A stretch of DNA of 64,000 nucleotides from assembly GCF_040807025.1 (NCBI RefSeq), contig NC_090943.1, positions 140,888,764 through 140,952,763 on the forward strand, given 5' to 3'. This document shows positions 50,088 to 62,223 of this stretch, one piece after another; within the stretch, counting starts at the first letter, position 1, and the number at the start of each line of letters is the position of its first letter. A model generated the notes under the pieces. That model saw only the letters and a list, made by a program, of their open reading frames with translations, was not told the DNA's origin and ran no database searches. The position numbers and the translations under genes are program-made. The DNA comes from Struthio camelus (lineage: Eukaryota > Chordata > Aves > Struthioniformes > Struthionidae).

Positions 50088-50967
50088 CTACAAACGGGAG
50101 AACGTGGTTAGCTCTCAGCCCACAGCACAAGACTGCGTGCCACACTTCCTTTCACAAATACACAAGTTCCGTTTTTATGCCATTTTGATTATTAGCTGTG
50201 GTTGTATGAGCAAGGCACTGTTTCTATCAATACCACTTACAAAAGTATGCACTGACAAAACTCTACTTTCTGGTGAAAGACATTTCTATTTGGGTAAGGA
50301 ACACATTTACTTTTTTTTTTTTTAAATACATAAGTCACAGTGTAATCTGCTTTCAGGTGGTGGTGATCTGATGCAATCTCAAAATTCAATTATGTGAAGT
50401 CACTAATTAAACACTTATTAGAATGCTCAGAATAGTGGTTTCAAAGCAGTTCCTGTTTTCTTCTGCTACAGCTAATGTACTTGACACAGCAGATATCACA
50501 CAAACGTGCAAAAGTTATCTCTATTATCTTACCTAAACACAAACCTCTAATAATACTTGTGTATTAATAAATGTATTTCTAGTACCATCTATGACTAAAC
50601 CCACCTTACCAAATATTATTTATTTTTGAGATTCAAACAAGACATTTTTCCTGAAGAATACACTAAGAACGTTCTCTAAAACCTCTGCAAAGCCTCTTCG
50701 GGTTGTATACATTGAATAGTGAGCTACATTTTCTGTACACCCAACAATTTGTCAAGAGCGAAGGCATAAGTACTTTCAAAGATATTTGTAATCAAAGATT
50801 ACTTCTCTACTTTTCCCCCTTCTTCATTCTATGAAAGTATTTTCCTACTTACAGAAAAAACAAACAACATTTTCTTAATTTCTCCTGTTTGCAGACGTCT
50901 CCCTGGATTGTCCAAATTACCCATAGCTCAGAGGCAACATAACGTGATTTGCTTAAGGTATGTTTAC

Positions 50968-51192
50968 CTGGATGTTTTCTCTTGTAGCCAGTTCTTATAA
51001 GCTTTGCTATGTGAAGGTAAATAATCCAAACTCTCATGGGCTATCAGGTGTTCTCTCTCCTCCTCGCAGCGATAATTTGCTAGATTGCTTCTACTGATGC
51101 TATGTTGCTTCCTAAAATCCTGAGAATCAATCAAATCAGGGCCATCATCTTCTGCCATTAACATCTCCTCTTCACCGTTTTCCACGCATCTC
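50968..51192 (-). CDS. CLC-like transporter, cytoplasmic N-terminal exon
   Basis: The exon ends at ACATCCAG|GTAAAC. It encodes an acidic N-terminus (ENGEEEMLMAEDDGPDLIDS, then FRKQHSISRSNLANYR) followed by the CLC landmark HESLDYLPSHSKAYKNWL. CLC-6, CLC-7 and plant CLCs all carry YESLDY or ESLDYE at this point, just before the first helix. Two acceptors are possible. TTTTTCCTGTAG at 51193 (phase 2) is used here. TTTTTTCTTTCAG at 51288 (exon start 51287, phase 0) would add about 32 residues beginning SQETDLFGL. A start codon at EEEMLM is also possible. The long frame upstream of 51287 is not supported. Confidence 0.85.
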
Positions 51193-51633
51193 CTACAGGA
51201 AAAAAGCGATGGCATTACCAAGGCCTCCGAGAACCTTTTGGGTGCCAACAAGAATGATGTGAGACCAAAGAGATCAGTCTCTTGTGACTGAAAGAAAAAA
51301 ATGGAAAAAAAAAATGAGGAGGGCATAGCTGCGATGCAGAGATTGGATAGCTTGTGTTTGGGCTTGGTTTGCTGCGCCTACGCATGAATCCATCACAGCT
51401 GAAGCAATGAAACTTGACTACGCTGGAGCTTTCTGGTTAAGAGGAGAAGCCATTCAAAGAACAGATAGACCTTAAAGTGGTTTATAACAACAAGATCAGT
51501 GCAACTCTTCCTTAACTATACAGATGACAGTGAAGTTTAAGTGGCAGGGCCTTTGTTCTGAAGAGATGATCACTTGCTGTGCTTTGGGCTGTCCAAAGAC
51601 CTTGATCAACTAATATAATCCTACTGTGTATAT

Positions 51634-51722
51634 ATAAAATATATATATACACACACATACACACACGCACAAAGAGAGAGAGAGGGAGAGAGAGAATATG
51701 TGTGCGTGTATAGATACATATG
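51634..51722. repeat. Compound microsatellite (TA)n(CA)n(GA)n
   Basis: Runs of TATATA, then CACACA, then GAGAGAG and GTGTGCGTG. It lies in the first intron or 5' region of the CLC-like gene. The short open frame across it is an artefact. Confidence 0.9.
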
Positions 51723-53455
51723 TACAAAATCTAGGTTGCTGGAACATTCCAACTAAAATACTAAATTCCCTGTAAAATACTGGGATCAGTATTTTGGCAA
51801 GCTAAAAAAAAGCTTTGCCCGAATACAATTTCCTTTGAATTTACACATCTGTCAAATTTCTTTTTAGATAAAAATCTATGTTTTTTAATTGCAAAAATTA
51901 TTTATTTTCTGTTCTGCTAAATCACATGGGAGTACTTTAGAATAGAAGGAAAAACACCACCAAACCCATTACAATAATACCGCATAAGAAGTAATTTGCA
52001 AGTTTGCAGTCCAGTCGAAGCAGAAAAAGACCTGTTGCAGGTCAGATATTTACTGTAAAGAGAGATCAGTAACATGCTGTGTGTTTGCCATCTCCAAGGC
52101 ATGGTTTTGGTTACTGAAGAAAGGACAGGGAAAGAGACTGCTGCCGCTCTCCATCTACTGACACTATTAACAATACAGAGGAAGAATTTGGAAAAGTCTA
52201 ACCTGAAATAATATGGAAACATAAATAATTCCTGCCTCTCAGTTAATGAGTACTAAATGGCAAGAGAAAGGAAAAAAAGATCCTTATAGAGGCAAATGAA
52301 AGTTAACTGAGGGACCCAAGTCTCAAGTCTTTCATTTGATAGCAACATCGCATTTATATTTATTGGTATGACACCAAGCCTTTTGGATCAATGGTTTTTA
52401 CAATGATGAGAATTCCCTTGTGGCCCAGTAGTCACACTTTCAAATTTAACCAAAAACATTTATCAAGACAATACCTCTCTGGGGGGGGGACGGGGGGGGG
52501 ACATCTATAGACCAGGATATAGCAATGGCCTGTCCAATTTCTTATACCATGACTGTGCTTTTTACCAGCTCAGTCAGGCATTCCTTCTAGGGGTCTCAAA
52601 AAGTGCAAATTTCAAAGACCTAGCAACTCTCTCACAGCTTGAAAAAAAGAGAAAGAGTGAAAGAAGAAGGGAAAAATAGTCTAGGTGGAAAAAAAAAAAG
52701 ACTTAGGGAAATAAATTTATCTTTGCCATGAAAATAGACCCATAAGGAAGTTATGTGACAACAAGCACACATTGTGTGATCAGTTAAGACAGAACAGCCG
52801 GAAAAGTTGTTTTTCTGGTTACGACTTGAGTCAAAAGAGAATTAAGGAGGAATAAACATGCTCCAACTCCAATTTTCACCTTTTCTTGCCTGAAAGACGA
52901 GCACTTCATTGAAGTTCAGACCTTACTTTTGGGTGAAAGCACAAAAATGTTTTGCAATTAGACTGCCAATTTGGGCATGTACAAAAGTTGTTTTTAACTA
53001 GTTCTACTATAAGCTTAAAATGGAGCAAAGAAGGTGAACAGTCAAAAAAACCACACCAGGAACCTGAAGAGATCTTCTAACAAGCTATGTATCCTGGCTA
53101 GAACCTGGAAGGGATCATTCAGTAATATCCAGTTTGACTACAATGAGCTCTGGATTCAGTGTATTCCCTGTATTTCTTGGGCACAGGAATTTGTGTGATG
53201 TCATTTTCCTAGTTGTGCTAGAGCATACAGATATAAGTGGCTAGATGTGTGTATTATATAGCCTACAGCACAAACAGAAATACAACATCCACCAATGCAG
53301 AATACTTAAAGCTACCTGTCTAGGGTTAGGCTAAACCACACTCTTCACAGACAACGTAGTTACGCCTCCTTCCACATCGTCGTGATTTGTCGTGTAAACA
53401 GACAGCTATTGCTTTTCCTCAAACAATAACGCCATTAACATTCATAGGAGCATAC

Positions 53456-53527
53456 CTGAGCTTTTGCCTTTGCTGTTCCCAGCAGTCAGCAGACAACTGC
53501 GGCTGACAATTCCTTTGCAGTCAGATT
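53456..53527 (-). CDS. Candidate 72-nt exon (unassigned)
   Basis: It is bounded by ATTGGTTTAG|AATCTG and AGCTCAG|GTATGC, both good splice sites. It is open only in phase 1 at both ends, which fits the phase-1 donor of the start-codon exon at 54363-54204. The translation (ESDCKGIVSRSCLLTAGNS, then KGKSS) has no recognisable domain. It cannot join the 51192 or 51287 acceptors in frame without a further exon, so its membership in the CLC-like gene is unproven. Confidence 0.25.
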
Positions 53528-53680
53528 CTAAACCAATATGACCACAGAAGCTATTCAACTGTTCTGCAAATTCTTACAGACACGTACCAGCGCATTCAAG
53601 TTTTAAAAACCAAAATAGAGTAAGGAAAGGGTTTTCAAAATTTGATCCCCAATTCCCCCCCCCCCCGCCATAGACTCCTC

Positions 53681-53705
53681 TATAGTTAGCTTAAAGCTAA
53701 CTATA
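53681..53705. repeat. Perfect 12-bp inverted repeat with 1-nt spacer
   Basis: TATAGTTAGCTT, a central A, then AAGCTAACTATA. It could form a cruciform or hairpin. It lies 15 bp from a C12 run. Confidence 0.95.
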
Positions 53706-54203
53706 AAGCTTTAAACCTGTAAAGCTACCAGTAGGCTTGCTTATCTGAAATACAGTTTGTGTCGCTGAGAAGCGCTGCATAAACCGCCAGGGTCTGCAAG
53801 TTAGAAGCCAAAACGCACAGAGAACATGTGAGACCACAGGAGGGCACGTCTGCATCCCAGAGTTTCTGAAGCGGACACAATGCTACAGAGAACAGACAAA
53901 GCCCTGCAAAATATTATGCACACCTTCACAGGGCATTAATGCTTTATTTTACAATGAAACTCTACAGCATATTCCTCCTTTACCACAGGAAAAATAATCT
54001 AAGTATTGTAAAAATAACTAAGAAAGCAAATTCAGATCATCAGTAGAGTTATAAAAGCATTCAGTCCAAGAAATTCCTGTGCTGGAAATATATGCTGCTT
54101 AATTGTCCCATCAGAATTGGACCCAAAACTTATGCACTTTAGCTGTCTGTTTAAATATGCTTCCCTCCCCAACACCCCATCAGTGTTGAACATGAGTTTT
54201 CAC

Positions 54204-54363
54204 CTTTCTTCTGGAAAGTTTCTTGGAGGGTATGTACCAGTCTTGTAAAGTCTGCAAAAGGACTGGACTGTGTTACTACCTTCTGCAATAGATTTTCATC
54301 TCTAGAACTCATGCAAGGATCTCTCTGCTTAACCAGGACCTTCAATAGCTCAGATTTGGCCAT
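54204..54363 (-). CDS. Candidate start-codon exon with perfect Kozak context
   Basis: On the minus strand the ATG at 54363 sits in GCCACCATGG, the ideal vertebrate initiation context, with a possible acceptor CCTATAG 13 nt before the ATG. The frame reads MAKSELLKVLVKQRDP, MSSRDENLLQKVVTQ, SSPFADFTRLVHTLQETFQ, KK and meets a donor AAAG|GTGAAA (phase 1). It stays open to 54151 without splicing. The charged, helical composition looks like real protein, but I recognise no family. It lies 3 kb upstream of the CLC-like N-terminal exon on the same strand, so it may be that gene's first coding exon. The phases do not fit directly and an unseen intermediate exon would be needed. A separate small gene is the alternative. 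Confidence 0.4.
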
Positions 54364-57000
54364 GGTGGCAGGTGACTATAGGCAATGGTGAAAAAACACC
54401 TTTGCAATACTAGAGGATGAAATTCTCCAACACTAGAGGAGAGAAGCCATTAGCCTGAAATGCTACGGAATTAGTTCCCCAGTTTCCCACTCATTTCTGA
54501 TACCTGCTTCTGCCAGGTTTGCAACCTTACCTATAATTGTTTTTACCTCAGAGGGAGCACAGCCAAACTGGAAACTGATGCTTTAGAGACGAGGAGAGAA
54601 AGAGGGGGTCTATTTTTTTGTTTGCTTTTCATTAGCAAAAGCTTGCACCTACACACTTCGTAACGCTTTGGGGATGCAAGTTATGAATTTGACTTGAAAA
54701 AGTGTTAGGAGACGGCTGTGAAATATTACGCTGGGGAAAAATACTGCTTTCAAGTTTTCAGCCTCGTTTGAGAGAGCAACCTGTTCCGTATCCAAGTAGC
54801 TTCCACGCAGACTACGGAATTCCTCAAGCGAGAGCGAAGGCAGAGTAAGAACAGAGGTAGGCACACTCCAGCACGGCTCTGTTTGTCTCGGTAAAGATAT
54901 GTAGGCTGAGCTAGGCTGTGGCACCTCCAGCCAGGATCCAGAAGGGCAGCTCCCTTGAAACTAGAGGTCAACAAATGAATGGACTGCTGCTGCTTGGTGC
55001 TCTGAATTACCACTGAAGTGTAGTGAATAGACAAGATGCAGCTATCAAACAACTATTATTAGCTGGCCATTTCAGCTAGGGTTTAGGGTTAGCTAATCTA
55101 GCTTCTCTCCCAAATAACTGGGGACATGGAACACCACACTGCTTTATTTGCCTAAATACTTTGCTGCACTTCAAGCGTGAGAGTATGTGTATGCGCACAC
55201 ATGCATGTGTGTTCTTTATCCTTTAGAGCACTGGGGTGAAGTAATCCCAACCAATACTGTGAAAATGAAAAATAGGTATAGGCTAAGTTACAAGCCACAG
55301 CAAGTAAAAACTACCCTCCAAACAGTAGCACCAGTGTACCATGAATTTAATACCAAAATATTTTGCCGCTTGTCTATCAAAAGTACAGACATAAAACAAA
55401 ATCCAGCTATTACACATAAAAGCACCTACAATGGAACTCTAATTCTTGATAAAGATTATTTTAAAAACACTCCCACCTAGGTACAAATTACCGCTCACTC
55501 TTACAACTAGGCAAGCATGCAATGTAATTTTAGCTGTGTAGAAGCAGACACTTGAAAAGTAGATGAATAATTAATTGGCATCCCCGGTTTTATATGTAGA
55601 CAGAGAACACTATTTTGTAAAATGGCATAGGGAGTTATATATACTTCAATTTTATGAATTACTTCTCTCTCCACTGTTCACTTGCCCTCAGCTGCAGGCT
55701 TGTTAGTGTAGGGTATGCGTTTTACGTATCTGTCAAGCAAAGCACTGCACCATCTTTGTTGGCTTCTGTGGTAATACTAATCATCACACCAATATAAAAT
55801 GGTAAAAATCACAAAAATACAGGAAAGCATTAGGGATTGATAGTTAACTTTGTTACACTGAATGAATAGCACAACAATTCCAAACAATCTGAAGGTTTAA
55901 AAAAAAAAAAAAAAAAAGAGTAGCTGAAAGGAAGCAATAATTACTACCGTAAGGAACATGAAGAGTTTAGATTATTTTAATAGAGTGAAGACAGTAGAAT
56001 GAAGAGCTTTCAAAGTAACACTCCAATCAAAGCATCACTCTAAAGATCAAAACCATTACACTATTAACTGAGTTAACACTCAAAAAGATTTTAAATAATG
56101 AATGTTTAATGCTGAATTTGAATGACAGCTCAAGAAAAAATAATCATAGTGACTGGAGGGTAATATAAAAACATTGTTAACTAGATACGTCATGGCTGCA
56201 AATTTTCGTTTTACATTACTTCACTACTTAAAATTATAGCATTTATGGAAGGAAAAAAACAACACTAACTCAGCATGAGAACTTTGCCATAAATGCAATG
56301 ACTCATACATTTGATGCTGACTATAAGCACATAGCTGTTTGAAATAAGCTGTTTCTGATAAGACCGTAACAAGTCTAGTATATTGTTGCAGGTTAGTACT
56401 ACCACATGGGATCATAAACTTAATCTGCAAATCCTGACACAAAAAGACATTTAAATAAAACAGGAAGCAGTCGAAAAAAAATAGAAATCAAGATGACTAT
56501 GACTGTGCCCCCCAATACTGAAAGTAACGAATTTCCTGTAGCAAAGAGTTACTTTAGAGATTTCTCAGAAGTGGAAGGTTCCACAGTTCAAAGTGCCGAC
56601 CCAGAAGATCAGAAATAATGCACTCCTGAAATTTCAGTTTAATCATGCAGATCAATAGTGGACAAAATTGTAGCCCAGAAAAGGTAGTGGTCAAGGTTAC
56701 AGGCAGCTTTTCTGATGTTGTGGCAAAAGCAAACAGCTTTCAGCATAGATTTTTCTCATTAATATCACTGCCTCTTTTAAATGCAGATATACATTTAAAC
56801 TTACAGCCATGTGTGACAAATCACTTACGCTAGCCTAGAAACTAAACACTCAGCTGCCAACATCACGTATTCCCATGGTTTTGGTTCCCAGAGTCTCTCA
56901 ACAGTGAGATGTTTTGCATACCAAAAACTAAAAGAAACAATTATCTCATCCCACTGTACTTTGCCATAACTTTTAACATTTTTAAGCACAACATTACCCC
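54364..57000. other. Intergenic or 5'-flanking region
   Basis: This lies between the candidate start exon and the presumed UBE2V2 3' end. A modestly GC-richer patch at 54.75-55.0 kb contains several CpGs and could mark a promoter, but no motif proves it. A poly-A tract is at about 55899-55917. No gene was recognised. Confidence 0.4.
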
Positions 57001-60000
57001 CAAAAAAAGGAGGTGAATGGAACTGACTTAAGTCATTCTTTCAGGCTGAATTCAAGGAACTGTAAGTGCTAGTTCATCCCTCAACGTGATTGGGAGATGT
57101 AGCGCTGAACCCTCTCTCCTATTTCAACCTGATGTTTTCCATGACACGGAGAAGACTGCCTAGGTAACTCAGAGAGCATCCTCTTCTATATCCTCTTGAT
57201 AATTTCACAGTTCTACTGTTTCACCTGTGTTCATCCTAATTGCTAACAGCTTTTATTCCTGTGACAATGTAAAAATACTAGCCAACTTTTCATGGTCTAC
57301 TCTCAAGTCAGTAATGGATGTCTTTACCTCCACCAGGTTTCTTTTCCTGAGAATTTTTAGTCAGCTGAAATTCTGGAGAGAAAGCAAATCTTCCCCCCCA
57401 CCCCTTCCCCTTTTCTTTCCTATAGGGGTAAAAAAAAAAAAAAAAAAAAAAGTTGTATCAATGTTCTGTATAACACTACTGCAAAGTGAAAACAGGCCAA
57501 ATCAACGTACCTATAAACCCACAATAAGCACTGGGAAACAGAGTGGGAATAAGCACAAAGCAGTTGATGAAAACCTACTCCTTGTTTATGTCTGCATAGC
57601 CATTTCCTCAGCATTTATCAGTTAATAAATATACAATATGTTAAAAAATTTTGAGCTGCGTAGTTTATACATTATAAAAATCATGTTTACATTTGATCCA
57701 TACTGTATATATTAAAAGTAGAGGGTTGGGTTGCTTCTGTAAGAAATGGTGAAAAGTCATGAATTAGTACAGAAAACATGCATTATAACCAGTGCTTCGG
57801 ATCTCTTGATATTTGTTTCTTATCTCAACATCATTCATTAAGTTATCTGTCTATATAGTTTGGCAGCAGTATAAGCAATAAAAAGCTTTTTATATTTTTC
57901 ACTAGTTAAATGGTCAAGATTGAAAAGCTTCACAGAACTACCGAAATGAGAAAATGCTACTTTAGAGTAGGCATAAGATACTTAATTCACAGAATGGAAT
58001 TCACCGTGTACTCATCTACAACTGTTTAGTAACTGAGCAGAAGGTACAGATTAATTTAGTACAAACTGTTATAAACAAAGCTATTGTTTTAACCATTGAA
58101 TAGTGTACTCATTCCTACGGAAGTAGCTCATAATCAGTTAGGTCTGCAATAGAAAAAGTATTTACCTACTGTTTTGGGGAATAATGCAATCAAAATAGGG
58201 AAGAAAAAAAAAAAAAAAACTTCCTCTACAATTGTTTCATTACGTGGAGTCACCACAGACGCATTAACCACTGTTTTAAAGCAGGGGGGAAAGAGACATG
58301 CATCACGTTTTACCAACTGGGAAATACCTCCCCATCTTGGAAACCTTCCGAGGCTTCACAAAAATATTACATTACTTAGAATACATTATTTAGAAGAGTT
58401 TGATAAACAGGGTTTTGTCCCACTGCTTCTCTATTTGGAATTTTACAGGCACAAAAGAAACAGACCAATGGTAGTTTCAAGTCATCTGAATACGTGGTTT
58501 TTGTACTAAAAAGACTTGCTTACTACTAGTTTATTCTTTGTTCGCCAGCAGCTGAGACTACAGCCAGATCAGGGGCAATCTGGCTGAATTTTCAACAGCT
58601 AGAGGCCAGAAAAAAATGCAAGTAATATTCAGTTATCCTGCCACTGTCCTAGGAGACCTATCAAGTGGCCTGCTACACAATCCTTTGTGTAGTTGTAATG
58701 AGTATTTTTAAGCCTCGATTAAAATAATTGTTCCAAAAGCACTAAATAGGAAATAATGTATTTTCACAAATTCACATACAATATATTTCAAAGTAACCGA
58801 TTAAAAAAATAAACGTTTGTCTAAATTAAATATTTTCTCTTGAATTGTGATGGTTGATCAACTCAACAGGATTCACTATAATTTTATTTTAGGTATAATA
58901 AACATTTAGGAGCAGTACAGAATAAGCAACTATTTCTTAATCATAGTTGAGGGATTCATTCTTGACTTAATCTGTCACGTATTCTCAACTTCGATCGCTT
59001 TTAGGAAGATCAGTGCTATCAAGGCAGTTGGCGGGTGCATAACATGCATCTTTGTATGTACTTCATTATAAATGAGGAAGGCACATTATTTGTAATATGT
59101 GGGTATTTCCACAGGACAGTTCAATATCTTAAGGTTTATGAAGGCTGAGTCATACCATCTTCTTGTTTCATAGTAAACTTGTCCCATACCCAAACAACCC
59201 AAACACATGAACTTTGGCAACTCTTCAGAGCACAAAACTAGTTTAAATGTCAGTTCAAGATCACTAACGTGATATGACATGGTTTTTCAAAAGCAATTTG
59301 AAAGCATGTTATATTTAGAACTTTTGAGCTTTCCTCCTCACAAAACTGGCTTAAAAATGGTGCTACACTTTGCAAGATGTACAAATACAGTTTGAAAGAA
59401 TTATAGGCACAGTTGCTGACAGCAGCAAATTCAAATCCTGCTAAACAGAACATAAGTGAATTATTTAGAAGAAAAATAAAATTCTGTCTTTTAAGAATGT
59501 TACCCAAGAGAAATCACAAAAATGTGAGGAAACAAATTACTAAGTAAATGCTGATCTACCATGGATACTTGTAAAACAATATGACCTGCGTGGAGGACAA
59601 TAAGTAGTTGTATTTTGAAATATTCAGGTAATAAAAGAGTTTCGGGAAAGCTCTAAACTGTATGCAGTACTCTAAGACACTTTAAAGTTTCATTTTGCAT
59701 TATATTTACACTTTTTCCCCGTGTAAGCAAAATGAATAACCAAAACACCTCAAATTGACTGCAGGAATGTTTTTACAGTCATCCTTTATGTTACATATGC
59801 AGGTGTTCCAACTCAGGTTAACTGCCCCCCCCCCCCCCCCCCCCCCCCCGCAAAAAGTATCTGCTTACAGTTGAAAATACGTTTGTTTGTACAGGTACGA
59901 AAGGTCAACGTACAGACAAGCGAAAATAACTGTTTCAGGATCAACTTGCGCCTCATACAATTAAGTGAGCCAGTCGTTTTCCATATTCCATGAATAAGTC

Positions 60001-62076
60001 AAGTCTCTTAAATTATGTTACCAACCGTGCAAGTCTAGTGGTATTTCTCATTCTCTCAATAGTTTGTGCTGAAATTTTCCCCAAAATTCACATCTCAAAT
60101 ACACAGTTCCACTATACAAATTGAGTAAATATAGATTAGCAATGTTAGTGTAAGAAAAAAGTATTTAATGGCATCAAAATCATTCAAATTAAATCAAGTA
60201 GGAAGATGTTGCAATGCACTTCAGCCAAACTTTCACAGATGATACGTTATATAAATACAGACAAGAGGTAGCTGGCCGCTACAATTCCACCAATTCTGGA
60301 AGAGCCAAATTTGTCTAAAGAGCATAAACTGACAAATATGAATTAAACCTTTCCGTTAAAAAAGAACACCTAGTTTATTGCTTTTAAAGATTTGCCCTTT
60401 ACATCACAAATATGCAAAAGCATACCAAACTTGAAGTTAACTTAAATGTAAAGCTAAACTTCCAACTTAAATAAAGTTGATTATACTCACTTTTTCAAGA
60501 GAACCAGTAATAAAACTTTGAATACCAAACAGCTGACTCACTCCCAATGTTACATTTTCTCATTTAAATGAGCAAAAGCTTGCATTTTTCCAAGAGGAAA
60601 AGCAAAAGAAAAAAAATATATCATTTTCAAAAGGATAGAATAAGCTACTTTCTTATGAGAAATCATTAACAGAATTAAAACCATTGTTCCCACTAGATGG
60701 AATGTATGGGAAAAAAACAGACCAACCGTCACAGGAGAGGCAGAAAGCATTCTAACTAATATGACAGTAGTATACTGGCATCTGATGTATACAATGCAGA
60801 TGGAAATACAACTTGTATCACAGGTATATATATATTTTTTTTTTTAAATTAAAGCGTCCTGAAGTTTCTTTTTTTTTTTTTAAAAGGTATTTGAGACAAG
60901 GTAAAAATGGTACAGGAAGGGAAAAGGAGGAAAAAAAATACAAAAGAGGAAAAGATGCAAGAAAGGAAGAGTCAAGTTAGCAGCTGCCAAAGTGAGACAA
61001 AGGACTGAGAAGTAGGACAGATTTCAACAATGTGGTCTGAAAATTGCTCAGAGGTCAAGTAAGCCAAGTGAAAGAGTTACACTCATTTCTCAAAAGAATC
61101 TGGGGGGAGTGAGCAGGAGGGCTGTTTTTATACAGTGCAAGTTTGTCCAAAGAAGCGGTGCTGCAGACAACAGAACTTACTCCTCTGCAACAAACAAAAT
61201 ATCTTGATCTATCAAGTAAACTAAGCATACAAAAAGCGGTCAGAATAAAAGGTGCATGTTAAACCAGCAGCAATATTATGTTTGGCTTTCCACTACTTCT
61301 GCAAGTTACTGTACATATATTACATCACTATTATAGAAATGGCACAGCCTCAGACACTTTCCACATTTTATTTACATTTTAAGACTAACTTTAATCTCAA
61401 TCACATATCCATACATTTCCTTTGTTTCACTAAAACTTAAATGCATGGTTTATTAGAACAAAGACTGTAAACAAATATTTGCCATGTCCGATACATGTAA
61501 CACACAGGAGCTGCTTAACAGAAATTAATCCCCCCATTTTATAAATACAGGTATCAAAACAATCCTGAACATACTCTGTGACACTACTAGTAGTCGGCAC
61601 CCACACCTTTGCAAAAATTAAACAAGATGAGCAACGGTATTCACTGTACCTGCTACTTTAAAACAAATTTAACTGCAGCTCTTTTACTAAGCAAGATGGA
61701 TAAAGCATGCCATTTATATTTTGCCTTCTCAAGAGATTATTATCAGAAACATATATTATTCCACAGCAATCTGACACTTTCTGTCATGCTTTCATCTTGT
61801 TAAACCTGAATTCCAATCTTAGGCTATTTCAGGCTTATGCTTAAATGACAGTGCCTTGATAAGAGAAAAAAAATAATTGTGCTGCCTTTTTCTCCCATAG
61901 TGCCTGAAAACATATTGGGCATACATATATTATATATATTCTTACAAATGTCCAGGTCATGTATACCAGCTGAAATTCTTTTAATGTGTGGGTGTTTGCT
62001 TTGTGAGATTTAATCAAGACATTAACATGAGTAGAAGGTTGTTGTTTTAAGACAGAAGTTTGAGAATCAGCTAAAA
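57001..62076 (-). other. UBE2V2: UBE2V2 3'UTR and downstream region (extent uncertain)
   Basis: Sequence after the UBE2V2 stop codon is AT-rich and lacks coding potential. Minus-strand AATAAA signals occur at 61449-61454, 61367-61372, 60374-60379, 58883-58888 and 58530-58535, so several polyadenylation sites are possible and the true end cannot be fixed here. The region includes a run of 25 C on the plus strand at 59825-59849 and a poly-A tract near 57430-57451. Confidence 0.4.
59825..59849. repeat. Poly-C run (25 C; poly-G on the minus strand)
   Basis: An uninterrupted homopolymer. If UBE2V2 transcripts extend this far, it would be a G25 tract in the RNA. Confidence 0.9.
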
Positions 62077-62223
62077 TTAATTGTTGTAAGTTTGTCCTTC
62101 TGGAGGTTGTGGAAGCTTCATATTTTCTTTGGACATCATTAGACGTCTTAGCTCTTGAAGTACAACTTTAATGCTATAAGAATTTTGCCATTTTGCTAAC
62201 ACTGGTATGCTCCGTGCATCCAC
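62077..62223 (-). CDS. UBE2V2: UBE2V2 (Mms2) terminal coding exon
   Basis: The last coding exon of the ubiquitin-conjugating enzyme variant that pairs with UBE2N (Ubc13) to build K63-linked ubiquitin chains in DNA-damage tolerance. The acceptor is CTTTTTTCCAG|GTGGAT. It encodes 48 residues starting [16 protein letters not shown] and ending [13 protein letters not shown] before [15 protein letters not shown] and the QTYNN ending identify UBE2V2. The paralog UBE2V1 has VDPRAISVLAKW and ends QCYSN. Its earlier exons lie beyond the right edge. The exon is intact and very conserved. Confidence 0.98.

Larger units (their letters stand above)
51193..54203 (-). other. Putative first intron(s) or 5' region of the CLC-like gene
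   Basis: Besides the candidate 72-nt exon at 53456-53527, it has G-rich runs at 52481-52500, a C12 run at 53655-53666 and a 25-bp perfect palindrome at 53681-53705. No other recognised element is seen. Confidence 0.5.
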
